A DNA stretch of 64,000 nt from Paenibacillus spiritus. Its GTDB lineage: Bacteria; Bacillota; Bacilli; Paenibacillales; Paenibacillaceae. A model generated the notes under the pieces. It did no database searches, was not told where the DNA came from, and saw only the letters and a list, made by a program, of their open reading frames with translations. Positions 16,501-25,531 of the stretch are shown piece after piece. The stretch covers positions 1 to 64,000 of the forward strand of contig NZ_VYKK01000029.1 in NCBI RefSeq assembly GCF_008710135.1, written 5' to 3'. The translations under genes and the position numbers were made by a program. The first letter of the stretch is position 1; every line of letters begins with the position of its first letter.

Positions 16501-17709
16501 TTAAGCCGTATGGGCTTCAATTAATTGCATCAGCTTCTGAATCTCCGACTCGGTCCCGAGCTCTTCCGAGCCGAGATGTTCACGGAAGCGGCGGGCCCGC
16601 TCCGGGTATTCCAGCAATTCGACGATGCCTTCGGCCAGCGCCGCGGCATTCATCGCTACGATACGGCCGTTCACGCCGTCCCGAATCTGATCGGCCGCCG
16701 TCGGAAAGTCGGTGACGACAATCGGCTTGCCCAGAATCTTGGCCTCGTCGATCGCGATCGACTTGCCTTCGAACCGCGAGGGCTGTACATAGATATCCGC
16801 CTCGCGCATATAGGGATACGGATTGGCGCGAAGCCCGAGCAGGATGAAGTGCTTCTGAAGCCCGCTGCCGGCAATCTCGGCCTCCAGCGCGGCCCGCTCT
16901 TCGCCTTCCCCGGCAACGTACCAGCACAGTCCGGGATAGCGCTCTATCAGCAGACGGCATGCCGCAAGCGCGTAGTCGAGCCCTTTTTGCCGGGTCAGCC
17001 TTCCGATCGTCAGCAGCTTGATCTCCCGCTGTCCCGTGCCGCCCCAATCGGCCGCTTCCTCCGACAAGGTTCGGATCAGGGCAGGCGATACCACGTTGTG
17101 AATCACCCGTACCTTCCCGCTCAGCTTCGGGAACCGCTCCCGAAGGATGTCTCCGCATTTGTCCGAGACGGTAACCAGCGCATCCAGCCGCTCGAAATAC
17201 GGCTCGTCGAATGCCGGATCGCCGCCCAGATGATCATAGTCGTTGTGAATGAACCCGATCTTGCGCGCCGCCTTGGTCTTCTCGATGACATAGTAGAGCG
17301 GGGCGTTCTCCATGAATCCGATGGCCGCATCGTACTCTCCCGGCAGCTTCTCCAGCGCCTGTCCCGCATACGTCCAGAGACGCTGCTCCCGGACTCCGGG
17401 ATTGCCCTCTCGGCGGAACAGCCGTCCCGCCTGTACACGGGCCAGCGCAAGACCGGGCCGGCCTTGACTCACACAGCGCCGCAGGGCGCTTCGGATTGGC
17501 ATATCGAACAGCTGGTAATTCCTCGGTTCCTTCAAAAGCCGCACATAGGGCGGAATCTGATCCATGAAGATGCCCTGGTGCCGAAGCAGCAGAAGGTCGA
17601 CCTCGTACTTGGATTCATCCAGCACCTGCAGGAGAGAAATCAGCGATTTCTCCGCACCGCCGCAGACCAGGCTGTTCAGCACGAACAGCAGCTTTGTTTT
17701 TCGGGGCAT
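16501..17709 (-). CDS. Glycosyltransferase family 4
   Basis: 402 residues, GT-B fold. The N-terminal motif KLLFVLNSLVCGGAEKSLISLL and the C-terminal nucleotide-sugar site (RFEGKSIAIDEAKILGKPIVV, about 325-345) are typical of GT4. It is closely similar to the next gene upstream and related to the GT4 at 21-22 kb, so these look like ancient duplicates adding different sugars. The cytosolic enzyme would extend the lipid-linked EPS repeat unit. The sugar and linkage cannot be told from sequence. Confidence 0.9.
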   Translation of the reverse strand: MPRKTKLLFVLNSLVCGGAEKSLISLLQVLDESKYEVDLLLLRHQGIFMDQIPPYVRLLKEPRNYQLFDMPIRSALRRCVSQGRPGLALARVQAGRLFRREGNPGVREQRLWTYAGQALEKLPGEYDAAIGFMENAPLYYVIEKTKAARKIGFIHNDYDHLGGDPAFDEPYFERLDALVTVSDKCGDILRERFPKLSGKVRVIHNVVSPALIRTLSEEAADWGGTGQREIKLLTIGRLTRQKGLDYALAACRLLIERYPGLCWYVAGEGEERAALEAEIAGSGLQKHFILLGLRANPYPYMREADIYVQPSRFEGKSIAIDEAKILGKPIVVTDFPTAADQIRDGVNGRIVAMNAAALAEGIVELLEYPERARRFREHLGSEELGTESEIQKLMQLIEAHTA

Positions 17710-17715
17710 TTCCTG

Positions 17716-18930
17716 TCACCTCGATGCCAGCAGATTATAGAACTTGTAGATTTCGTTCTCGGTTCCCAGGTCTTGCCCGGCCAGGTTCGCCGAGAGGCGT
17801 TCGCGCAAGGCAGGATCGTCGATCAGCCGGGCGATGCCGGCGGCAATCGCTTCCGGGTTCATGCCGACAATAAGACCGTCCGTCTCGTTCGCAATCTGAT
17901 CGACGGCGGTGCTGAAATCGGTCACGACAATCGGCTTGTTCAAGATTTTGGCCTCGTCAATCGCAATGGACTTGCCCTCAAACCGCGAAGTCTGCACATA
18001 GATATCCGCAGCCTGAATGTACGGATAGGGATTGGAGCGCAGTCCGAGCAGCCGAAAGCGGTCCTGCAGCCCGCAGGCCTCGATCTGCGCGGTCAGCGCG
18101 TTCCGCTCCTCGCCCTCGCCGATAACGTCCCAGTGAATCTCGTAGCCCCGGTCCCGCAGCAGCCGGCACGCCTCAATGGCAAGCTCGAACGCTTTCTGCG
18201 GATGCAGACGTCCGATGGAGAGGAGACGCACCGCTTCCCCCTGCCTGCCCTGGAACCCGGTGACGTCCGCGTCCGGCAGCGGCTGGCCGGCCAGCCGCCG
18301 GATCGCCCGGGGAGAGACGATATTATAAAGGATATGAATCCGGCCGCTCTTCTCGGGAAAACGCTGCTCCAGCTTGCTCGCGCACTCCTCGGACACGGTC
18401 ACCAAATGCTGAAGGCGTTCGAAATACGGCCGGTCCAGCTCCGGGTCCATTCCGAGCTCGTCATAGTCGTTGTGAATCCAGCCGACTTTGACCCGGGCCT
18501 TCACCTTCTCCACACAGTAATAAATCGAAGTCTTCTCCAGAAACCCGACGGCAGCGTCGTAGGAGCCGGCCAGTTCCGGAAAAGCGGGAGCCAGATGCCG
18601 CCAGGCCCGCTGCTCTTTAACCGAATCATTGCCCGCTGCCCGGTTCGCCAGGCTGAAGAGAATCCGGCGAAGAGCGAGGCCGAAGCGCCCTCTGGCTGCA
18701 AGACCGGCAACCGCCCGCGGCAGATGCCGCATATAGCGTTCCAGGGACTTCGGCCGGGGCAGCACCCGCACCTCGGGAGGGATGAATTCCATGAACAGAC
18801 CTCGGGGATTGATCAGGAACAGATCGACGTCATAGACGCCGTAATCAATCTGGCTGAGCAAATTGATCAGACTGCGTTCTCCGCCTCCGGAAGTCAGACT
18901 GGGGATGACAAAAAGAAGTTTGGTCTTCAT
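17716..18930 (-). CDS. Glycosyltransferase family 4
   Basis: 404 residues, GT-B fold, a paralogue of its downstream neighbour. The two share KLLFVIPSLTSGGGERSLINLL-type starts, the VGWIHNDYDELG block near residue 150 and the RFEGKSIAIDEAKILNKP donor site. It is 6 bases from the next gene and 7 from the pyruvyltransferase, so it is tightly co-transcribed. It should add one sugar to the EPS repeat unit; the specificity is unknown. Confidence 0.9.
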   Translation of the reverse strand: MKTKLLFVIPSLTSGGGERSLINLLSQIDYGVYDVDLFLINPRGLFMEFIPPEVRVLPRPKSLERYMRHLPRAVAGLAARGRFGLALRRILFSLANRAAGNDSVKEQRAWRHLAPAFPELAGSYDAAVGFLEKTSIYYCVEKVKARVKVGWIHNDYDELGMDPELDRPYFERLQHLVTVSEECASKLEQRFPEKSGRIHILYNIVSPRAIRRLAGQPLPDADVTGFQGRQGEAVRLLSIGRLHPQKAFELAIEACRLLRDRGYEIHWDVIGEGEERNALTAQIEACGLQDRFRLLGLRSNPYPYIQAADIYVQTSRFEGKSIAIDEAKILNKPIVVTDFSTAVDQIANETDGLIVGMNPEAIAAGIARLIDDPALRERLSANLAGQDLGTENEIYKFYNLLASR

Positions 18931-18937
18931 AGCCGCC

Positions 18938-20095
18938 TCATGCCAGTTCCCTTAAATAGTCCGCCGCCTTATAAGAAAGCTCCTGAATGCGCGGAATGGC
19001 CAGCATGAGCGTCTTGCGGATTTCGCCTTCTTCCTGCATCATCTCGCTGAATTTGGAGATCAGCACATCCCCGTCCGAAATCTGGTCAATGCCGAGAACG
19101 AGCTTCTCTTCCCCGAACAGATCCTTGGCAATTCCCTTGGACTTGACGCTGTAGCCCAGAACAAGCGTCGGCACAAAGTTCGAATAGGCGGCGATGGTGG
19201 CGTGGGTCCGGGCGCCTACAAAAAACCGCATCCGGGCGATATAGCCCTTGTACTGCACGGCGGTAAGATTGCCCGGCAGCAGGAGGACCCGGCCGGTATC
19301 CCGGTACTGCTCATGGAAGCTCTTCAGCAGCTCATAGTCGTTGTTGCCTTCCACCATGACATGGGGCGTAAGCGCAATCGTCATGTCCGTCTTGTCCAGG
19401 ATATGGCGGATCAGCGCATGAACCGCCTCACCCGACCGCCGGTTGCGGCCGCTGACCAGCGGGCTGAAGTTGAGCCCTACGGTGTTCCCCTCCTGCCATC
19501 CTTCGGGAAGCGGAAGCTCCTCCTTGGTCATGGTGAACGCCGGGTCCGCGCACAGCCGGACATTGTTCAGTCCTTGGCCCCGCAGCATGTCGTAGGTCAG
19601 CGTCTCCCGGGCCAAAATCAGGTCGAACTGCCGCAGGTCCTCCAGCTTCCGTTCGGACATATCTTCCTCGCCGATGGAACAGCCCCACAGCACAAGCTTC
19701 TTGCCTTGACGCTTGATCCGGCGGTCCACTTCATACCAGCCCGGCTGTTCCCCGTAGCAGTAATTGTCGCCGCCGATCGAGAGGCACACGTCCGTATCGG
19801 GAATGCGGCGGATCAGGTTGCGCTCGATGCGTCCCAGTCCGTAGGATTCGTCCTTGAACAGCTTGAACAGGACCGAAGAGACGAGCCAATCGAACGAAGG
19901 CTTCGTCAGCGGCCGCTTGGAGCCGTCATAAATGCCGTCCAGCGCGGGAATTCCCGCATCGCTCTCCGGCTTCTCGGAGGCCAGGTAAATCTTGGCTCCG
20001 CTGATTCTCTCTTTGATCAGGCTGGCGGAGGATCTTACAATCGCCTCGCAGCCCCGGTTCTCGCTGCCATTATGAGCGAACATCATAATCTTCAC
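18938..20095 (-). CDS. Polysaccharide pyruvyl transferase family protein
   Basis: 385 residues. It has the PS_pyruv_trans pattern: an N-terminal HNGSENRGCEAIVRSS motif, VCLSIGGDNYCYG near residue 105, VLWGCSIG and the C-terminal FFVGARTHATIAAYSNFVPTLVLGYSVKSKG. The family transfers pyruvate from phosphoenolpyruvate as a ketal onto sugars (CsaB, WcaK, EpsO types). B. subtilis epsO is of this family, so a pyruvylated EPS is expected. SLH domains, present on the 37-41 kb protein, bind pyruvylated wall polymers. Confidence 0.88.
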   Translation of the reverse strand: MKIMMFAHNGSENRGCEAIVRSSASLIKERISGAKIYLASEKPESDAGIPALDGIYDGSKRPLTKPSFDWLVSSVLFKLFKDESYGLGRIERNLIRRIPDTDVCLSIGGDNYCYGEQPGWYEVDRRIKRQGKKLVLWGCSIGEEDMSERKLEDLRQFDLILARETLTYDMLRGQGLNNVRLCADPAFTMTKEELPLPEGWQEGNTVGLNFSPLVSGRNRRSGEAVHALIRHILDKTDMTIALTPHVMVEGNNDYELLKSFHEQYRDTGRVLLLPGNLTAVQYKGYIARMRFFVGARTHATIAAYSNFVPTLVLGYSVKSKGIAKDLFGEEKLVLGIDQISDGDVLISKFSEMMQEEGEIRKTLMLAIPRIQELSYKAADYLRELA

Positions 20096-20112
20096 TTGGT
20101 TGTTTCCCCCTT

Positions 20113-21144
20113 CTAACGGTTTCGGATGCGGCTGTAAGCGGTTAGCAGATACAGGCGTCCCAGTCTTCTTCGGCTCATGGCGTCGATAACGGCCCGCTGA
20201 TAGGTGTCAAGCGACGGATATTCTTCCTTGTAGTAATCGGGAAAAGCCGTGCGCAGCCCGGGATGATTCAGCATCTTTCTCAAGTAGGCCATCCGGCGAC
20301 GGAGGCTCATGTCCCGGGCCGGCTCCATATACATGTGAACCAGGGACGCCGCCGTCCGGATGAACCGGACCGAGCGGAGCCGGCGGATATCCGTTCCGCC
20401 CACCCGGGCCTCGAAGCCTTCCGGCAGAGGCGCCTCGAACCGCTCCAGCGCCTTGCGGAAATAGTCCTTGCCCGCGATATTCCGGGTGGCGCTTCCCGGA
20501 TTGTCCAAATAATGATAGCCGGTATAATCGAGATAGAAGGCGCGTTCGGCTTTCAGAAGAAACCGTACATTGAATATCCCGTCCTCGCCCAAATCCACTC
20601 CTTGCGGAAACCGGAGTGAATGCTTCTCGATCATCGACCGGAGAAACAGCTTGTTGCATACGGAATTGCAGTCTTCATCGCTTATGTAATAGGGCAGAAT
20701 CTCCCGGTCCAGCTCTTCCCGGAGAAGCACCCGGCCGGAAGGAAACGGATACCGGGTGATCTGCTTGTGGGCCCCCGTCTCGCTCTCGTAGTTGCAGATC
20801 ACGACATCGCAGGACTCGGCGGCAGCCGTCCGGTACAGCTGCTCGAACATATCCGCTTCCACGGTATCGTCCGCATCCACAAATCCGATATAGAAGCCGG
20901 AGCACGCCTGAATTCCGGCATTGCGCGCTTCGCTGACCCCGCGGTTCTCCTGATGGATAACCCGGACCCGCGGGTCCCTTGATTGATAAGCGTCCAGGAT
21001 GCTTCCGCTCCCGTCGGAGGAACCGTCATTGACGAAGATAAACTCGCATTCCCCAAGCGTCTGCCCAAGCAGCGATTCCACACACGCGCTCAACCGGGAG
21101 GCCGCATTGTAGACGGGAACAACTACACTCACGGCAGGCCTCAA
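20113..21144 (-). CDS. Glycosyltransferase family 2
   Basis: 343 residues, GT-A fold: VSVVVPVYNAASRLSACVESLL at the N-terminus, FVNDGSSDGS near residue 38 and the metal-binding GFVDADDTVE near 92. It resembles EpsJ/EpsH-type transferases of EPS operons. The C-terminal half is helical and basic, suggesting membrane-surface contact. The start overlaps the stop of the GT4 gene upstream by four bases. Confidence 0.9.
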   Translation of the reverse strand: MRPAVSVVVPVYNAASRLSACVESLLGQTLGECEFIFVNDGSSDGSGSILDAYQSRDPRVRVIHQENRGVSEARNAGIQACSGFYIGFVDADDTVEADMFEQLYRTAAAESCDVVICNYESETGAHKQITRYPFPSGRVLLREELDREILPYYISDEDCNSVCNKLFLRSMIEKHSLRFPQGVDLGEDGIFNVRFLLKAERAFYLDYTGYHYLDNPGSATRNIAGKDYFRKALERFEAPLPEGFEARVGGTDIRRLRSVRFIRTAASLVHMYMEPARDMSLRRRMAYLRKMLNHPGLRTAFPDYYKEEYPSLDTYQRAVIDAMSRRRLGRLYLLTAYSRIRNR

Positions 21145-22355
21145 CGCGCCTCCACCTCCAGATTCAAGAAGCCGTACAGCGCCTCCAATTGGCCGCTGCC
21201 GCTGTGATCTCCCAGCCCGCCGTTCTCCGCCAGACGGTTCCGCAGCAGCGCATCCCGGTAAAGCCGCTCAATCCCTTCCGCCACGCCTTCCGGGGACAGC
21301 TCTACAATAAGACCGTCTTCTTCGTTCCGGATTTGGCTGGCCGCTGTCGGATAGCGGGTAATCAGTACCGGCTTGCCGAGAATCTGCGCTTCTGTAATCG
21401 CAACGGCCTTGCCTTCATAGCGGGACGGCTGAACATATAGATCGCAGGCTGCCATATACGGATAAGGATTCACCTGCTTGCCGAGCAGAAAGAAGGAATC
21501 GGCAAGGCCGTGCTGTTCCACCAGCCCGCGGATGGCGGGCTCTTCCCCTCCGTACCCGACGACATACCACCGGATGTCGTCATATCCCCGGCTGCGCAGC
21601 AGCCGGAGGGCCTCGACCGCAAGATCAATGCCCTTGGCGGAGGAGAGCCTGCCCACCGTAACCAGCTTGAAGCCGGCGTCCTCCCGGACCGGGTTCGGCA
21701 CCGGTTCCGCTGCCAGCTTCCGGATCGAGTCCGGGGAGCAGAGATTCTCCATTACCCCAACCCGGGAGGCAAGTTCGGGATAGCGGACCAGAAAAGCGTC
21801 CCGGCACGCCTCCGATACGGCGACAATCCGGTCAAACCGGCTCCACCGCTCATAATCGAGGCCGCGGTCGGTGAAGATGGTGGAGTAATCCGTATGAATC
21901 CAGGCCAATTTAAGGTCGGCCTCCACCTTCTCGGCTACAAAATCATGCGGCCATAAATAGCTGACTGCAATGTCATACCGCTTGTTCAAGGATGGCAGAT
22001 AGGGAAGCGTATGCTTCCACATCAGCTGCATCTGGTAATAGCCCGGTTCCGTGATCCCGGTTCTGCGGCGCACATACTCGCCGCGGAATCTGGCCAGCAG
22101 CCTTCCTCCGGCAATACGGAATCGGCCGCTGCGGAGGATGTCCTTGACGGAGTGCCGGAAGGTGGCGTACGCCGGATCTTCCTTCAGCAGATTCACCCGA
22201 TCAGGAATCAGATCCATCAATTCCCCCTGGTGGCGATAGAGCATCAGATCGACATCGAACCGTTCGTAGTCCAGATGCTCCAGCAGAGCAGCCAGACTTC
22301 GCTCGACGCCGCCAATCTCCATATCGTAGGATGCGATCAGCATCTTCTTCTTCAC
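21141..22355 (-). CDS. Glycosyltransferase family 4
   Basis: 404 residues, GT-B fold, third member of a paralogue group with the two GT4 genes at 16.5-18.9 kb. Shared blocks are LAWIHTDYSTIF near residue 150 and YVQPSRYEGKAVAITEAQILGKPVLI near 325. The start is GTG 22355, with AGGAGG 9 bases upstream and a GTGA overlap with the stop of the nucleotidyltransferase gene. A frame extended to 22382 would lie inside that gene. Cytosolic EPS glycosyltransferase; the sugar is unknown. Confidence 0.9.
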   Translation of the reverse strand: MKKKMLIASYDMEIGGVERSLAALLEHLDYERFDVDLMLYRHQGELMDLIPDRVNLLKEDPAYATFRHSVKDILRSGRFRIAGGRLLARFRGEYVRRRTGITEPGYYQMQLMWKHTLPYLPSLNKRYDIAVSYLWPHDFVAEKVEADLKLAWIHTDYSTIFTDRGLDYERWSRFDRIVAVSEACRDAFLVRYPELASRVGVMENLCSPDSIRKLAAEPVPNPVREDAGFKLVTVGRLSSAKGIDLAVEALRLLRSRGYDDIRWYVVGYGGEEPAIRGLVEQHGLADSFFLLGKQVNPYPYMAACDLYVQPSRYEGKAVAITEAQILGKPVLITRYPTAASQIRNEEDGLIVELSPEGVAEGIERLYRDALLRNRLAENGGLGDHSGSGQLEALYGFLNLEVEAR

Positions 22356-23539
22356 CGGCCCCGCCCTCCTGTCTTGCGCCACAGCCAGAGCACAGGCCGC
22401 AGGGGAATATAGAGGACGTGCAGCCGCTTGGGCAGCGGCAGCGTATCGGCGTCTTCCGGATACGGGAACAGCAGACTCAGCGTAAAGAACGTCTTCCGTC
22501 CCGGCGCGAGCAGCCGGAACTGGTGGCGTTTATGATACCGCTCCACCTCTTCGGGGAGCGGCTTGTTGTGAAGGTTGATTCGCCGCTCCACGTAATACAT
22601 AGCCTCCATCGCCAGCTTCTGCGACCGGGGACGATCCCTGAGCTTGCGCAGCTCAGGTGCCATTTCGCTCGAGAGCAGCCGGTCGGCCAGCGCAAGCGCC
22701 TGTCCGCCGATGGAGACGACATTATATTTCTTCAGCGTTCGGGTCAGGCGGTCCGGGTCGGGATTCTGCCCGAGAAGCTTATGGATATCGAGCAGCCAGC
22801 GCACGCGGGACCAGCCGTGACGGGCGCCGTGCGTTGCCAGGAAGAAGAACAGATCTTCTCTGCCCAGATAATAGAGGGGGTCCGCAGAGAGCGTGCTGAC
22901 TCTCTTCCGTTCCCACAGTTCGTCGAACCGGGGATCCAGGGCAGGCGTCGGATTCAATCTCCAGTGAACCTCCACCTTGAGACCCGTGGCGGAATGGACG
23001 TAGGCATAATGGTGGTGCCGCCATTTCCAGTCATTCAGCACGCTTCGGATGTATTCGTCCTTGATATAGCCCGACGAGGCCAGCAGCGCTTCGGCCTCAT
23101 CCAGCATCTCCACCGGCACCAGCACATCCAGGTCGCTGGATGTCCGAAGCGAGACCTCTCCATAAAGGTCCTGAGCCAGCACAGGCCCCTTGAGAAAGAG
23201 GCAGCGAATGCCGTGATCCGACAGAAGCCGGCCCAGCTTCGACATTTCTGCGGTAAAATACAGCATTTGCAGCGTATTGCGGGAGTACAATTCGTAGCAG
23301 CGGCGCAGAACCTCTTCGGGAACGCGTTCCTTGTATCCGTTCTTAAGGATCGGGTAAAGGTTCGGGAACACCCGGTGATGCATTGCCAATTCGATGAACT
23401 GATCCCAATCCACCTGTTCCCAGACGGAATCATATGCTTCGGACAGACTGCCGGTCTCGCCGTCTCTGGAGAGCAGAGCCAGCAGCAGTCTCATTTCAAC
23501 AGGAAGTTCTTCAATTCGCTGTGCCCATGAATATGCCAT
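22352..23539 (-). CDS. Nucleotidyltransferase family protein (NTP_transf_5), lasso-cluster associated
   Basis: 395 residues. The nucleotidyltransferase core is FLKGPVLAQDLYG followed by RTSSDLDVLVP (about 115-142), with the metal-binding Asp pair in SDLDVL; EVHWRLNPTP (about 205) follows. Proteins of this family occur often in lasso-peptide clusters of Bacillota, including the paeninodin type, with unknown function. Here it is first gene of a transcript that continues into EPS glycosyltransferases, behind its own SinR-type operator. It could modify the lasso peptide, a sugar intermediate or another partner. AGGAG lies 9 bases before the ATG. Confidence 0.82.
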   Translation of the reverse strand: MAYSWAQRIEELPVEMRLLLALLSRDGETGSLSEAYDSVWEQVDWDQFIELAMHHRVFPNLYPILKNGYKERVPEEVLRRCYELYSRNTLQMLYFTAEMSKLGRLLSDHGIRCLFLKGPVLAQDLYGEVSLRTSSDLDVLVPVEMLDEAEALLASSGYIKDEYIRSVLNDWKWRHHHYAYVHSATGLKVEVHWRLNPTPALDPRFDELWERKRVSTLSADPLYYLGREDLFFFLATHGARHGWSRVRWLLDIHKLLGQNPDPDRLTRTLKKYNVVSIGGQALALADRLLSSEMAPELRKLRDRPRSQKLAMEAMYYVERRINLHNKPLPEEVERYHKRHQFRLLAPGRKTFFTLSLLFPYPEDADTLPLPKRLHVLYIPLRPVLWLWRKTGGRGR

Positions 23540-23562
23540 AGTCGACTCCTCGATTCAGCAAT

Positions 23563-23637
23563 AACGAACAAAATGAAAAAATCGTTCTATAAAACGAACG
23601 CAAATAAAGCGTACCATCCTTGATGCCAAGGTGTCAA
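23563..23637 (-). promoter_or_regulatory. Promoter and SinR-type operator before the nucleotidyltransferase transcript
   Basis: Minus strand: -35 TTGACA (23632-23637), 18 bp, and a weak -10 TACGCT (23608-23613). The operator GTTCTATAAAACGAAC (23584-23599) covers the expected start site. A further half-site, AACGAAC, is at 23563-23569. It is divergent from the EpsM-like gene and so could affect both. Confidence 0.72.
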
Positions 23638-23667
23638 TTCCCATATTGCCGGCAGCGGCTGCGAGTA

Positions 23668-23676
23668 TGCTATAGT
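23668..23676 (+). promoter_or_regulatory. Extended -10 promoter of the EpsM-like gene
   Basis: TGCTATAGT (TGn plus TATAGT) ends 23 bases before the ATG, leaving a short leader with a purine-rich RBS. TTGCCG lies 19 bp upstream as a poor -35. Confidence 0.5.
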
Positions 23677-23699
23677 GGATGCTGGAAGGAGAGGGAGAC

Positions 23700-24356
23700 A
23701 TGCGGGAACTGGTGATTATCGGAGCGGGCGGACATGCCAAGGTTCTGATCGACGCTGCCGAGCAAGAGGGAAAATACCGGATACGGGGGCTTATTGATTC
23801 GCACAAGCCGCCCGGCTTCACCGTGCACGGCTATCCGGTTCTGGGAGACGAGGACTGGCTGGTCCGCAGCGCACCAGCCGGCTGCGAAGGGCTTATTGCC
23901 GTCGGAGACAACTGGACGCGCGGGCTTATTGCCGAACGGATCCGCCGGAGGCTTCCCGGACTCCGTTATGCGCGGGTCGTTCATCCCCGCGCAAGCCTTG
24001 CCCGGGGGGCCGCCGTCGGCGAAGGCACCGTCGTTCTGTCGGGCGCAGTCCTGGGAAGCGATGCCGTCGTCGGCCGTCACGGCATTCTCTACTCCGGCTC
24101 CATTCTGGAGCATGAGAGCCGGACCGGCGACTGCGTCTCGCTGGCTCCCGGAGCCGTGGCCGCCGGCAATGTGGCCATCGGCGATTACACGGCGCTCGGC
24201 GTAGGCGCGAATGTCATTCATTCCATACAGATCGGCATGCACTGCGTGATCGGCGCCGGGTCGACCGTAGTCGCCGACATCGGCGACTACACCGTCGCTT
24301 ATGGAACCCCGGCCCGGCCCATCCGGACCCGGAACGCCGGGGAGCGGTATCTCTAG
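23700..24356 (+). CDS. Sugar O/N-acetyltransferase (EpsM/NeuD/PglD-like)
   Basis: 218 residues. An N-terminal Rossmann-like domain (ELVIIGAGGHAKVLIDAA) binds the UDP-sugar, followed by a left-handed beta-helix of hexapeptide repeats (about 95-200). PglD-type enzymes acetylate the 4-amino sugar made by the partner aminotransferase, giving a diacetylated bacillosamine-type UDP-sugar. The partner aminotransferase is the next gene, and EpsC would be the dehydratase. It is the only plus-strand gene in the EPS block, and its 3' end overlaps that of the aminotransferase by four bases. ATG 23700 is used because GGAGAGGGAG precedes it and the family start MRELVIIGAGGHAK fits. Confidence 0.9.
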   Translation: MRELVIIGAGGHAKVLIDAAEQEGKYRIRGLIDSHKPPGFTVHGYPVLGDEDWLVRSAPAGCEGLIAVGDNWTRGLIAERIRRRLPGLRYARVVHPRASLARGAAVGEGTVVLSGAVLGSDAVVGRHGILYSGSILEHESRTGDCVSLAPGAVAAGNVAIGDYTALGVGANVIHSIQIGMHCVIGAGSTVVADIGDYTVAYGTPARPIRTRNAGERYL

Positions 24357-25531
24357 ACGGAACGCAGCGACGGAAGCGACCCGGCGCTCTCATTCAGCGT
24401 GCGCCGGACGACCTCGATGACGCGTTCCTGCTCGCTCTGGGACATGCTGGAGCCGGAAGGCAGGCACAGTCCGGATTCGAACAGCTCTTCGGACACGCAG
24501 ACGCCGTCGGAGTGAGGATAGAATTTCACGCCCGCGAACACGGGCTGCAGGTGCAGCGGCTTCCAGAGCGGACGGGCTTCAATATTCTCCTCCGCCAGCC
24601 GGTTCAGCACGCCATGCACCTTCGCGGCTGCGCCTTCACCCTGAAAGGTCAGGGTCGTCAGCCAGCGGTTCGACCGGGTTCCCGCGAGCTCGGGCATGAA
24701 GCGGAGCCCTTCTTCGCGGCCCAGCGCTTCCTGATACCGGCCGAACACGGCTCTTCGGGCATCGACGCGGCTGTCCAGCACTTCCAGCTGGGCCCGGCCA
24801 ACGCCGGCCAGAAGGTTGCTCATCCGGTAATTGTGCCCGATGACGCTGTGCTGGTAGTGCGGCGCGGCGTCTCTGGCCTGGGTGGCCAGGAAGCGGGCTC
24901 GGTTCAGGGCCTCCGGATCATCGGAGACCAGCATTCCCCCGCCCGAAGTGGTAATGATCTTGTTGCCGTTGAAAGAGAAGATTCCGAAACGTCCGAACGT
25001 TCCGCTCGGCCGCCCTTCGTAGGTCGTGCCCAGCGATTCGGCGGCGTCTTCGACAACCGGGACGCCGTAACGGCCGCAAATTTCTGTAAGCTCATTCATC
25101 TTGGCGCTCTGTCCGTACAGGTTCACCACGATTACCGCCTTCGGCAGCCGCTGCTCCGCCTTCGCTTCAGCGAAAGCGCGTTCCAGCGCCGCAGGCGACA
25201 TGTTCCAGGATTCCGGCTCCGAGTCGATGAAGACCGGCGCCGCTCCCTGATACACAATCGGATTGGCGCTGGCAATGAAGGTCATGGACGAGCAGAAGAC
25301 GACATCTCCGCTGCCCACGCCCAGCAGCTGGAGCGCGACATGAATCGCAGCCGTTCCCGAGCTCAGCGCCGCGGCTCCCCGGGTGCCAACATAATCGGCT
25401 ACTTCCCGCTCGAAGGCATCGACGTTCGGCCCGAGCGGCGCAATCCAGTTCGTCTCAAAAGCTTCCTGAATATAATGCTGCTCCCTTCCGCTCATGTGCG
25501 GGGGAGACAACAGGATGCGCGAATGCGTCAT
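24353..25531 (-). CDS. DegT/DnrJ/EryC1/StrS sugar aminotransferase (EpsN-like)
   Basis: 392 residues, a PLP-dependent sugar aminotransferase. It begins ILLSPPHMSGREQHYIQEAFETNW like EpsN/PglE. The pocket residues are in VVEDAAESLGTTYEG (near 160) and the PLP lysine lies in GIFSFNGNKIITTSGGGM (near 185). It would convert a UDP-4-keto-6-deoxy sugar from the EpsC-like dehydratase to the 4-amino sugar. The start overlaps the stop of the upstream fusion gene by four bases. There is no room for a terminator before the convergent EpsM-like gene. Confidence 0.93.
   Translation of the reverse strand: MTHSRILLSPPHMSGREQHYIQEAFETNWIAPLGPNVDAFEREVADYVGTRGAAALSSGTAAIHVALQLLGVGSGDVVFCSSMTFIASANPIVYQGAAPVFIDSEPESWNMSPAALERAFAEAKAEQRLPKAVIVVNLYGQSAKMNELTEICGRYGVPVVEDAAESLGTTYEGRPSGTFGRFGIFSFNGNKIITTSGGGMLVSDDPEALNRARFLATQARDAAPHYQHSVIGHNYRMSNLLAGVGRAQLEVLDSRVDARRAVFGRYQEALGREEGLRFMPELAGTRSNRWLTTLTFQGEGAAAKVHGVLNRLAEENIEARPLWKPLHLQPVFAGVKFYPHSDGVCVSEELFESGLCLPSGSSMSQSEQERVIEVVRRTLNESAGSLPSLRSV

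Noticed and set aside
16525..19008. An 827-codon frame on the plus strand
   Set aside because: Runs antisense through two clear glycosyltransferases; its length reflects codon bias, and no domain is recognisable.
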